Shown: positions 41,640-51,845 of the stretch, in pieces
Position numbering within the stretch: position 1 is the stretch's first letter
Layout of the letters: every line of letters begins with the position of its first letter
NCBI RefSeq assembly: GCF_041053105.1
Contig: NZ_CP163444.1
Span: forward strand, 930,001 to 994,000
Source: Streptomyces sp. R44
Lineage (GTDB): Bacteria; Actinomycetota; Actinomycetes; Streptomycetales; Streptomycetaceae
Direction of reading: 5' to 3'
Length of the DNA: 64,000 nucleotides
Position numbers and translations under genes: made by a program
Notes under the pieces: model-generated
Databases searched by the model: none
Seen by the model: the letters and a program-made list of their open reading frames with translations, nothing else
What the model was told of the DNA's origin: nothing

Positions 41640-42965
41640 TCACGCTCTGCAGTTGGATGCGCCGGTCTGGCCGGGACCGGGGTTGGTGCAGCTGTTGTTT
41701 CCGGCGCCGCCATCGTTGGTGTTCGTGCCGGCGCCGCCGTCGAGGACGTCGTTGCCGTTGTTGCCCTGGAGGGTGTCGTTGCCGTCGCCGCCGAGGATCC
41801 GGTCGCGGCCGTCGCCACCGATGAGGGTGTCGTCGTCGCTGCCACCGTTGATGTCGTCGTTGCCACCGCCGCCTTCGATGCGGTCGTTGCCGGCACCGCC
41901 GTTGAGCGTGTCGTTGCCCGAGCCGCCGCAGATGAGGTCGTTGCCGCCTTGGCCGTTGACGACGTCGTTCCCGCCGAGCGCGAAGATCACGTCGTCCATC
42001 GGGGTGCCGGTGAGGACGTCGTTGCGGCTGGTGCCGGTGATGGTGGGCGTGGCGGTCGCACAGTCCATGGGGGGCACCGTGTAGGTGATGGTCACCTGCG
42101 CCGGGCCCGCGGCGGGTCCGGAGTTACCGGCCGGCGGGACGAGGTTCGACCCACCCCCGCCGCCGCCGGGCCCGAAGGTGCCGTCGCTGTTGATCTGTAC
42201 GCAGCCCCCGCCCCCGCCGCCGCCGAACCAGCCGCCTCCGCCTGCGCCGCCGTAGGGATCACCGCCGGTGCCGCCGGTGCCGGCCACACCCGGGCCACCG
42301 GCCGTGCTGCCCGCGGCGCCGCAGGCGGCTCCGCTCGCCCCGCCTGCGGTCTGGGTTCCGCCGCCTCCCCCTGCGCCGCTGTTCGGCCGGTCGCCGCCGG
42401 CCTGCCCGCTGTCTCCAGCGGCTCCGCCGGTGGCCTGGGGAACGGAGAACACCCCGCCTTCGCCGCTTCCGCCGCCACCTCCGCCGCCCGCGACGATGAG
42501 GCGGGGGTCGGTGGCGGGCACGCCGGTCAGGACACAGGCCATATCGGTCGAGCTACAGGTGCGGACGTCGCTGGAACCGCCGCCGGCACCGCCCGGGGGG
42601 AAGCCGGCGGGGGTGCCCGCGCCGGTGGCGACGTTGACGTAGAGGGTGGTGCCCGGCGTGGCGGCGACGGTGCCGCTGACGGTGGCGCCGATCCCGCCCG
42701 CGCCGCCGCCGTTGGACCCGTTCTGACCCGTGGCGCCGGTGGCGGTGATGTCGAGCTGGGTGACACCGGCCGGGACGGTGAAGGTCTGATTGGCGCCCGC
42801 ATTGAAGGTGACGGTCACGGGCGCCGCCGCGGCGGTCGTCGCCGTGGGCACCACCAGCGCCACCGCAGGAAGGGCCGCCGTGGCGAGCAGGAGCGCAGCG
42901 CGTCGCCGCCGCGGTCCTCCGCTTCCGTCTCGTCGGAACGCCGCGTGGAGCGGGGTCAGTCTCAC
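41640..42965 (-). CDS. Secreted glycine-rich protein with RTX calcium-binding repeats
   Basis: 441 residues. An unusually long, Arg-rich signal sequence (LHAAFRRDGSGGPRRRRAALL then a hydrophobic core ending TTAAAA) could use the Tat route. The middle ~230 residues are a glycine-rich domain beginning VTVTFNAGANQTFTVPAGVTQ. The C-terminal ~110 residues contain about eight RTX nonapeptides (GGSGNDTLNGG, GGDGNDTLQGN) that bind calcium and fold after export. There is no type I secretion gene nearby, as is normal for actinobacteria. It is probably a cell-surface or extracellular structural protein. Confidence 0.83.
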   Translation of the reverse strand: MRLTPLHAAFRRDGSGGPRRRRAALLLATAALPAVALVVPTATTAAAAPVTVTFNAGANQTFTVPAGVTQLDITATGATGQNGSNGGGAGGIGATVSGTVAATPGTTLYVNVATGAGTPAGFPPGGAGGGSSDVRTCSSTDMACVLTGVPATDPRLIVAGGGGGGGSGEGGVFSVPQATGGAAGDSGQAGGDRPNSGAGGGGGTQTAGGASGAACGAAGSTAGGPGVAGTGGTGGDPYGGAGGGGWFGGGGGGGCVQINSDGTFGPGGGGGGSNLVPPAGNSGPAAGPAQVTITYTVPPMDCATATPTITGTSRNDVLTGTPMDDVIFALGGNDVVNGQGGNDLICGGSGNDTLNGGAGNDRIEGGGGNDDINGGSDDDTLIGGDGRDRILGGDGNDTLQGNNGNDVLDGGAGTNTNDGGAGNNSCTNPGPGQTGASNCRA

Positions 42966-43162
42966 GATCGTGACTCCTCGACAAAGGCCGCAGCGCCAAG
43001 GGGGCGCCGCGGACGCCGGTTGATGCTCCCGCCCCAGTGCGGGACCACCCGCCGATCAAGCCACACCGCCCCACGGCAGCCCATTGACACACCGCCACAC
43101 GACGCCGCCGTCCACCAGCCAGCCGTCAAAGACTCACCCAGGCGGCCCGCCCGGGCGATCTC

Positions 43163-43330
43163 CGGGCCGCGCGCTCAAGGCCAAGGGCGTCCCCGCCCCG
43201 GAGATCGCCCGGAAGCCTGTCATCAAGTCCGGCAAGAACGCCGGGAAGGCCCCTCGCTGCCCCCGTCTACCGCGCGTTCGCCGCCGCCGAGGAAACCACT
43301 GCCGCTGGCCAGGCCGGGCAGGACGAGGAC
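43163..43330 (+). pseudogene. Serine recombinase C-terminal remnant
   Basis: The plus strand encodes ALKAKGVPAPEIARKPVIKS then GKNAGKAP, and after a frame change VYRAFAAAEETTAA. This reproduces the helix-turn-helix tail of actinobacterial serine recombinases (pattern KGVP-x-x-EIA-x-KL-x-IK-x-GKNAGKHPSVASVYRALAEAEE) with part of the SVAS segment lost and a frameshift. The catalytic resolvase domain is absent. It lies 100 bases inside the right 69-bp direct repeat, as expected of a decayed integrating element. Confidence 0.5.
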
Positions 43331-43428
43331 GGCACACAGCCCCGGCGCCCGCTCGCTCAGGGCCCGCACGTTGCGGCATCTCGCATCGACAGCCGAGGCC
43401 CCCGGTCCGCCTGGGCCGGCGAGAGCGC

Positions 43429-43497
43429 GCTCGCTCGGAATCAGCCTTGCCCACGTGACCTTCGCGGCGGCAACGTCGATACTGCCGAGGACGGGAA
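43429..43497 (+). repeat. Right copy of 69-bp direct repeat
   Basis: Same orientation and 66 of 69 bases identical to 28835-28903. The two copies enclose 14.5 kb of accessory genes. Flanking bases beyond the 69 positions do not match, giving sharp edges. Confidence 0.8.
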
Positions 43498-43692
43498 TCC
43501 CCACCACCACCTACGGAATCACTACGAGTAGCTGACATACCGTCATTGAAGTCAGCATCAGGTCAGCGCCAGTATCGGCAGAAGGCTCCCTCGGTCGCTA
43601 CTCACCTCCAAGATCATCTATTCCGCTGAACACGATCTGACCTGCGACGACCCAATAAGTGCACCCCTCCACCCAATCCCGAGGAGACACCC

Positions 43693-44685
43693 GTGAGGAT
43701 GCTGATCAACGTTCCGGAGACCGTCGTCGCCGATGCCCTGCGGGGGATGGCCGCGGCGCATCCCGAGTTGACCGTGGACGTGGAGCGGCGTGTCGTGGTG
43801 CGGCGGGACGCGCCCGTGGCGGGGAAGGTGGCGCTGGTGTCCGGTGGCGGGTCCGGGCACGAGCCCTTGCACGGGGGGTTCGTGGGGCCCGGGATGCTGG
43901 CGGCCGCCTGTCCCGGCGAGGTGTTCACGTCGCCCGTACCCGATCAGATGGTGCGGGCCGCGGCCGCCGTCGACAGCGGGGCGGGGGTGTTGTTCGTGGT
44001 CAAGAACTACACGGGTGACGTGCTGAATTTCGAGATGGCCGCGGAGCTCGCCGAGGACGAGGGCATCCAGGTCGCCAAGGTCCTGGTCGACGACGACGTG
44101 GCGGTGACGGACAGCCTGTACACGGCGGGGCGGCGCGGGACCGGGGGCACCTTGTTCGTGGAGAAGATCGCCGGGGCCGCCGCCGAGGAGGGGCTGCCGC
44201 TGGAACGGGTCGAGGCGATCGCCCGGCGGGTCAACGAGCGGTCCCGCTCCTTCGGGGTGGCCCTGAGCGCCTGCACCACCCCCGCCAAGGGCAGCCCGAC
44301 CTTCGATCTCCCCGAGGGGGAACTGGAGTTGGGGATCGGCATCCACGGCGAGCCGGGCCGGGAGCGGCGGGCCATGATGACCTCGCGGGAGATCGCCGAC
44401 TTCGCCGTCGACGCCGTCGTGGAGGACCTGCGCCCGTCCGGGCCGGTCATCGCCCTCGTCAACGGCATGGGAGCGACCCCGCTGCTGGAGTTGTACGGGT
44501 TCAACGCCGAGGTGCAGCGGGTGCTCGCCGAGCGGCACGTGCCGGTGGCCCGCACGCTCGTCGGGAACTATGTGACCTCGCTCGACATGGCGGGCTGCTC
44601 GGTGACCCTGTGCGAGGTCGACGAGGAACTGCTGCGCCTGTGGGACGCTCCGGTGCAGACGGCCGCGCTGCGCTGGGGCCGGTGA
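43693..44685 (+). CDS. dhaK: Dihydroxyacetone kinase subunit DhaK
   Basis: 330 residues, GTG 43693 (or ATG 43699) after GAGGAGAC. The substrate-binding signature is clear: VSGGGSGHEPLHGGFVG near the N-terminus, VVKNYTGDVLNFEMAAE, and GIGIHGEPG near residue 217, whose His forms the covalent hemiaminal with dihydroxyacetone. DhaK presents the substrate to DhaL-ADP, which carries the phosphoryl group received from PEP through DhaM. It is the first gene of dhaKLM. This is the phosphotransferase-type system, distinct from the ATP-dependent fused kinases. Confidence 0.95.
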   Translation: MRMLINVPETVVADALRGMAAAHPELTVDVERRVVVRRDAPVAGKVALVSGGGSGHEPLHGGFVGPGMLAAACPGEVFTSPVPDQMVRAAAAVDSGAGVLFVVKNYTGDVLNFEMAAELAEDEGIQVAKVLVDDDVAVTDSLYTAGRRGTGGTLFVEKIAGAAAEEGLPLERVEAIARRVNERSRSFGVALSACTTPAKGSPTFDLPEGELELGIGIHGEPGRERRAMMTSREIADFAVDAVVEDLRPSGPVIALVNGMGATPLLELYGFNAEVQRVLAERHVPVARTLVGNYVTSLDMAGCSVTLCEVDEELLRLWDAPVQTAALRWGR

Positions 44686-44713
44686 GACGGGGATGGTCAT
44701 GGGGAGTGACGGT

Positions 44714-45334
44714 ATGACGGAGACTTTCGGCGCCGGGTTCCTGGTGCGCTGGCTGGCCGCGGTGGCCGAGGACGTCGACCGGGAGGCCGACCGGCTCACC
44801 GAGCTGGACTCGGCGATCGGCGACGCCGACCACGGCGCCAATCTGAAGCGGGGGTTCGCCGCTGTGAGGGAGGCCCTCGAAAAGGAGCCGCCGAGCAGTC
44901 CCGGCGCGGTGCTCACCGCCGCCGGACGGCAGCTGATCTCGACGGTCGGCGGCGCTTCGGGTCCCCTGTACGGGACGCTCCTCCGGCGCGCCGGGAAGAC
45001 ACTGGGCGAGGACGCCGAGGTCACCCGGGCGCGGCTGGCGGAGGCGCTCGACGCCGGTGTGGCGGCCGTGTCGCAGCTGGGCGGTGCCCAGGTGGGCGAC
45101 AAGACGATGCTGGACGCGCTCGTGCCGGCCGTGGCGGGGCTGCGGAGCTCGTACGGGGCGGCCCGCGCCGCCGCCGAGGAGGGCGCCCTGGCGACCGTAC
45201 CCCTCCAGGCGCGCAAGGGCAGGGCCAGTTACCTCGGGGAGCGGTCGATCGGGCATCAGGATCCGGGCGCGACCTCGTCGGCGCTGCTGTTCGCCGCGCT
45301 CGCCGAGACGGCCGGGGCGGAGGGAGTGGCATGA
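44714..45334 (+). CDS. dhaL: Dihydroxyacetone kinase subunit DhaL
   Basis: 206 residues from ATG 44714 (GGGGAG eight bases upstream); in-frame ATGs at 44693 and 44699 would add up to seven residues. The ADP/Mg-binding motif LDSAIGDADHGANLKRGF has the three Asp that coordinate magnesium, followed by GGASGPLYGTLL and GDKTMLDALVPA, and the C-terminal ARKGRASYLGERSIGHQDPGA. DhaL holds a tightly bound ADP that acts as the phosphoryl carrier. It overlaps dhaM by four bases. Confidence 0.95.
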   Translation: MTETFGAGFLVRWLAAVAEDVDREADRLTELDSAIGDADHGANLKRGFAAVREALEKEPPSSPGAVLTAAGRQLISTVGGASGPLYGTLLRRAGKTLGEDAEVTRARLAEALDAGVAAVSQLGGAQVGDKTMLDALVPAVAGLRSSYGAARAAAEEGALATVPLQARKGRASYLGERSIGHQDPGATSSALLFAALAETAGAEGVA

Positions 45335-45738
45335 GCCCGTCCCCCGTCGGCATCGTGCTCGTCTCGCACAGCGCGGCGGTCGCGGCGGCCGTCGCCGAAC
45401 TGGCCCGGGGCCTCGCGGGCGGCGGCGACCTGGCGCCGGTGCTGCCCGCGGGCGGCACGCCGGACGGTGGGCTCGGGACGAGTGCCGAGCTGATCTGCGA
45501 GGCGGCGAAGGCCGTCGACCGGGGGGCCGGGGTGGCGCTCCTGGTCGACCTGGGCAGCGCGGTCCTCACCGTGAAGGCGCTCCTCGCGGAAGGCGACGAA
45601 CTGCCCGAGGGCTGCCGCCTGGTGGACGCGCCGTTCGTCGAGGGCGCGGTCGCCGCGCTGGTGACGGCGAGCGCCGGAGGGGACCTCGACGCGGTGGCGG
45701 CCGCGGCCTCGGAGGCGTACGCCTATCGCAAGGAGTGA
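45331..45738 (+). CDS. dhaM: Phosphocarrier DhaM, EIIA-Man domain
   Basis: 135 residues, single domain. VGIVLVSHSAAVAAAVAELA carries the phosphorylated His of the PTS EIIA-mannose fold, and GVALLVDLGSAVLTVKALL and RLVDAPFVEGAVAALV complete it. The C-terminal HPr and EI-like domains of the E. coli DhaM are missing, so phosphate must come from the general PTS proteins encoded elsewhere. ATG 45331 overlaps the dhaL stop (ATGA). Confidence 0.93.
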   Translation: MSPSPVGIVLVSHSAAVAAAVAELARGLAGGGDLAPVLPAGGTPDGGLGTSAELICEAAKAVDRGAGVALLVDLGSAVLTVKALLAEGDELPEGCRLVDAPFVEGAVAALVTASAGGDLDAVAAAASEAYAYRKE

Positions 45739-45825
45739 GGGCGCCGCAGGCGTGTGCGGGGAGTGACCGGGAGGCCGCGCCGGGTGGCGACCGTGTTGTG
45801 ATCGAGCAGGTCAACGCATTAGTGT

Positions 45826-46010
45826 CGCAGGGCCTTGGTGTACGGGAAACCGGTGCAGTACCGGTGCGGCCCTCGCCACTGTGATCGGGAGGTCCGGCTC
45901 CACCCCCGCGGGGAACACCGCGGGGAAGCCACTGGACCGTCGCGGGAGACCGCGGCGGTGTGGGAAGGCGGAGTCGGGCCGTATGACCGTCAGCCAGGAG
46001 ACCGGCCAGG
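45826..46010 (+). promoter_or_regulatory. Cobalamin (B12) riboswitch
   Basis: The leader of cbiM contains the conserved order of the adenosylcobalamin aptamer: GGGAAACCGGTG near 45841, CTCGCCACTGTGATCGGGAG near 45880, GAAGCCACTGG near 45927, the GGGAAGGCGGAG helix near 45962, and the B12 box AGCCAGGAGACCGGCC at 45992-46007. High B12 should block expression of the downstream cobalt transporter, probably by hiding the ribosome-binding site (GGAGAGGG near 46036). The exact ends are approximate. Confidence 0.9.
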
Positions 46011-46053
46011 GTGCGTTGTCCATCCACGAGGTGCTGGAGAGGGTCTACCCACC

Positions 46054-46752
46054 ATGCATATAGCCGAGGGGTATCTGCCCCCTGTGCACGCCGCCGCCTG
46101 GGGCGTCGCGGCCGCGCCGTTCGTCGTCCACGGGGTGCGCGCGCTCACCCGCGAGGTGCGGTCGAACCCCGAGTCCACCCTGCTCCTCGGCGCCTCCGGT
46201 GCCTTCACCTTCGTTCTGTCGGCGCTCAAGCTGCCCTCCGTCACCGGTAGTTGCTCCCATCCGACCGGTACGGGTCTGGGCGCGATCCTGTTCCGGCCGC
46301 CGATCATGGCGGTCCTCGGCACCATCACCCTGCTCTTCCAGGCCCTGCTGCTCGCGCACGGCGGGCTGACCACGCTCGGTGCGAACGCCTTCTCGATGGC
46401 GATCGTCGGGCCGTGGGCGGGGTACGGGACGTACCGGCTGCTGCGGCGGTTCGGCGCGCCTCTGATGGTGGCCGTCTTCTTCGGCGCGTTCGTCGCCGAC
46501 CTGTCCACGTACTGCGTCACCAGCGTCCAGCTGGCCCTGGCGTTCCCCGACCCCGGCAGCGGGGTGCCCGGCGCGCTCGCCAAGTTCGGCGGGATCTTCG
46601 CCGTGACCCAGATCCCCCTCGCGGTGAGCGAGGGCCTTCTCACGGTGCTCGTGATGCGGCTGCTCACGCAGTCCAGCAAGGGAGACCTGACCCGGCTCGG
46701 TGTGCTGGGCGGGGCGCGGACGGAGCGACACGAGGAGGCGGCGGCGCGATGA
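46054..46752 (+). CDS. cbiM: Cobalt ECF transporter substrate-capture protein CbiM
   Basis: 232 residues beginning [10 protein letters not shown]: the N-terminal Met-His-Ile-x-(D/E)-G sequence is required because the free N-terminus and His2 ligate the metal ion. Further marks are [21 protein letters not shown] and [20 protein letters not shown], typical of CbiM. Seven or so membrane helices. Works with CbiN, CbiQ and CbiO to import Co2+ for cobalamin synthesis; the B12 riboswitch upstream supports cobalt over nickel. Stop overlaps cbiN start (ATGA). Confidence 0.95.
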   Translation: MHIAEGYLPPVHAAAWGVAAAPFVVHGVRALTREVRSNPESTLLLGASGAFTFVLSALKLPSVTGSCSHPTGTGLGAILFRPPIMAVLGTITLLFQALLLAHGGLTTLGANAFSMAIVGPWAGYGTYRLLRRFGAPLMVAVFFGAFVADLSTYCVTSVQLALAFPDPGSGVPGALAKFGGIFAVTQIPLAVSEGLLTVLVMRLLTQSSKGDLTRLGVLGGARTERHEEAAAR

Positions 46753-47138
46753 GCCGGAACGCGAAGATCAACGCGCTGCTGCTGCTCGCCGTCGCCGCGC
46801 TCGCGGTGCTGCCGCTGGCGCTCGGGCTCGGCGACCACAAGGAGCAGCCCTTCACCGGCTCCGACGGCGAGGCAGAGACCGCGATCACGGAGCTCCAGCC
46901 GGACTACAAGCCGTGGTTCAGCCCGCTGTACGAGCCGCCGTCGGGCGAGATCGAGTCGGCGCTGTTCGCCCTCCAGGCGGCGCTCGGCGCCGGCGTCCTG
47001 GCGTACTACTTCGGCCTGCGTCGCGGCCGCCGGCAGGGCGCGGCCGCGGCCGAGGCAGCCCGAGCGGCGGGACCGGACGGGGCGCCCAAGGACGACGGTG
47101 CTTCCAAGGCCCCCTCCTCCGACGGTTCGGACGCGTAG
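46749..47138 (+). CDS. cbiN: Cobalt transporter accessory protein CbiN
   Basis: 129 residues: an N-terminal membrane helix ([22 protein letters not shown]), an extracytoplasmic loop with the family block [16 protein letters not shown] and [22 protein letters not shown], a second helix ([19 protein letters not shown]) and a ~35-residue hydrophilic tail. CbiN helps load metal onto CbiM. Coupled to cbiM by a four-base overlap. Confidence 0.93.
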   Translation: MSRNAKINALLLLAVAALAVLPLALGLGDHKEQPFTGSDGEAETAITELQPDYKPWFSPLYEPPSGEIESALFALQAALGAGVLAYYFGLRRGRRQGAAAAEAARAAGPDGAPKDDGASKAPSSDGSDA

Positions 47139-47143
47139 CGCCG

Positions 47144-47889
47144 ATGCTTCCGATCGACGCGGCGGCGCACAGCAGCCGCTGGCGCCGCCGTCATCCCGTG
47201 GAGAAGGCGCTCCTCGGCTTCGGTCTGACGCTGTGCGCGGTGAGTCTGCCGCCGTGGCCCGGCGCGCCGCTCGTGGCGGCGGCCACGCTCGCGGTGCTGC
47301 TCGGTCCCGCCGGTGTGCCGGGCCGTCAGTTGTGGCGGGCGTTCCGCATCCCGCTCGGCTTCTGCGTCACGGGGGCGGTACCGCTGCTCTTCGAGGTGGG
47401 CGGTACGCGGGGGCTCGTGGCCCTCGCGCCCGGCGGCCCCGTCCACGCGGGCGAGCTGCTCCTGCGCACCGCCTCGGCCTCGCTCGGGGTGCTGCTCTTC
47501 GCCTTCACGACACCGGTGTCCGACGTCCTGCCCCGGCTCGTCAAGGCCGGCGTGCCCGCCCCCGTGGTGGACGTGGCGCTCGTCATGTACCGGATCATCT
47601 TCCTGCTCCTCGACTCGCTGACGAAGATCCGGCAGGCGCAGGCGGCCCGGCTCGGGCACACCACCCGGGCCGCAACCTGGCGCTCGCTCGCCGGGCTCGG
47701 CGCGACGACCTTCGTGCGGGCCTTCGACCGGGCGCAGCGCCTGCAGTCGGGGCTCGCCGGGCGCGGTTACGACGGGACGCTGCGGGTCCTGGTGCCCGTC
47801 TGCGCGGTCTCCCGGCGGTTCCTCACGGCGACGGGCGTGCTCCTCCTGGGGCTCGTCGCCGTCACTCTCGTACTGGAAAGGTTCCTTCC

Positions 47890-47893
<4 letters not shown>
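47144..47893 (+). CDS. cbiQ: Cobalt ECF transporter T component CbiQ
   Basis: 249 residues, ATG 47144 five bases after the cbiN stop. About five membrane helices and the two coupling motifs of EcfT/CbiQ: the Ala-Arg-Gly-like signatures AARLGHTTRAATWRSLAGLG and RLQSGLAGRGYDGTLRVL, which insert into the ATPase groove. It transmits CbiO ATP hydrolysis to CbiM. Stop overlaps the cbiO start (GTGA). Confidence 0.92.
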
Positions 47894-50968
<3,075 letters not shown>

Positions 50969-51014
50969 CCGCCGTCCCGTGATCACCCTGGCCGGCCGAA
51001 CCTAGGATGCGAGC

Positions 51015-51554
51015 ATGTCCCTCCCGCACGCGATCCTCACCGCGCTGCTCGAAAAGCCGTCCTCCGGCCTCGAACTGACGCGCCGCTTCGACAAGTCGAT
51101 CGGCTACTTCTGGTCGGCCACGCACCAGCAGATCTACCGCGAGCTCGGGAAACTGGAGCAGGCGGGGCACATCCGCGCCCTGCCCGCCCCGGTGCCCGCG
51201 CGGGGGCAGAAGAAGGAGTACGAGGTGCTGCCCGCGGGCCGGGCGGAGCTCACCGACTGGGTGGGCAGGGCGGAGGACCCGAAACCGCTCCGGTCGGCGC
51301 TGCTGCTGCGGATGCGGGCGGCGGCGATGGTGGGGGCGGCGGGGCTGCGGGCCGAACTGCGCCGCCATCTCGCTCTCCATCAGGCGCAGTTGGACGAGTA
51401 CCTGCTGATCGAGGCGCGAGATTTCCCTGCGGAGCGCCGCCGGACGGAACCGGACCGGTTGCGGCATCTCGTGCTGCGGGGCGGGGTGGATCTGGAACGG
51501 TTCTGGGTGAGCTGGCTGACGAGCGCGCTGGCGGAACTGGGCGCGGAGGAGTAG
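51015..51554 (+). CDS. PadR-family transcriptional regulator
   Basis: 179 residues. N-terminal winged helix PHAILTALLEKPSSGLELTRRFDKSIGYFW, HQQIYRELGKLEQAGHIRAL and KKEYEVLPAGRAEL are standard PadR; the C-terminal helices (RSALLLRMRAAAMVGAAGLRAELRRHL) form the dimerisation domain of the larger PadR-s2/Vir subgroup. PadR proteins repress detoxification or phenolic-acid genes and respond directly to the substrate. It is co-directional with and 46 bases after the flavoprotein gene, so both are likely to be controlled from the palindromic operator at 48875. Confidence 0.9.
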   Translation: MSLPHAILTALLEKPSSGLELTRRFDKSIGYFWSATHQQIYRELGKLEQAGHIRALPAPVPARGQKKEYEVLPAGRAELTDWVGRAEDPKPLRSALLLRMRAAAMVGAAGLRAELRRHLALHQAQLDEYLLIEARDFPAERRRTEPDRLRHLVLRGGVDLERFWVSWLTSALAELGAEE

Positions 51555-51589
51555 GGCCGGCACGCTGGGCGGTGCCCTTCCGCCACCCG

Positions 51590-51845
51590 CCGTGTGGGCA
51601 ATCGTTCCGCAGGGCGATGGGGGTCCCCCCTGCTCGAGCGAAGCCGAGAGCTTGGGGGAGGGTGGGCACACGGGACGGCGCCCTCTCGCGGCGCCTCCGC
51701 GTTCCGCGCCTGGACCCGCACCCCGAGCCGCGGCGCACATCCGGTGCGGGTTCAGGCGCGGAAGCCTCTGGCGCCGGCATCGGCGCCGTCCGGGCGGGTG
51801 GGCACCGCCCCAGCGGAACGATTGCCCACAACGGGGTGGGCGCCG
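51590..51845. repeat. Large imperfect inverted repeat with inserted hairpin
   Basis: Outer arms TGTGGGCAATCGTTCCGC (51593-51610) and its complement (51812-51829) frame inner arms related by GGCGC...TTCCGCGCCTG.ACCCGCACC (about 51690-51723 and 51738-51770). The left arm carries an extra ~44-base element with its own stem (TCCCCCCTGCTCGAGC ... GAGAGCTTGGGGGA) not present on the right. The structure lies between the convergent padR and P-type ATPase genes and also forms the last codons of the ATPase. Confidence 0.7.

Larger units (their letters stand above)
42966..43692. other. Long stretch with only remnants
   Basis: 727 bases between the RTX gene and dhaK. It contains a decayed recombinase tail (43163-43330), the right copy of the 69-bp direct repeat (43429-43497) and the dhaK ribosome-binding site GAGGAGAC at 43681-43688. 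Base composition falls around 43500-43660, consistent with a promoter region, though no box could be fixed. Confidence 0.45.

Noticed and set aside
22622..43546. A 16-bp match GCTGACATACCGTCAT occurs near 22622 and near 43531 and might be a repeat pair
   Set aside because: A single 16-bp match is expected by chance in 64 kb, the flanks do not match, and no structure links the two sites.
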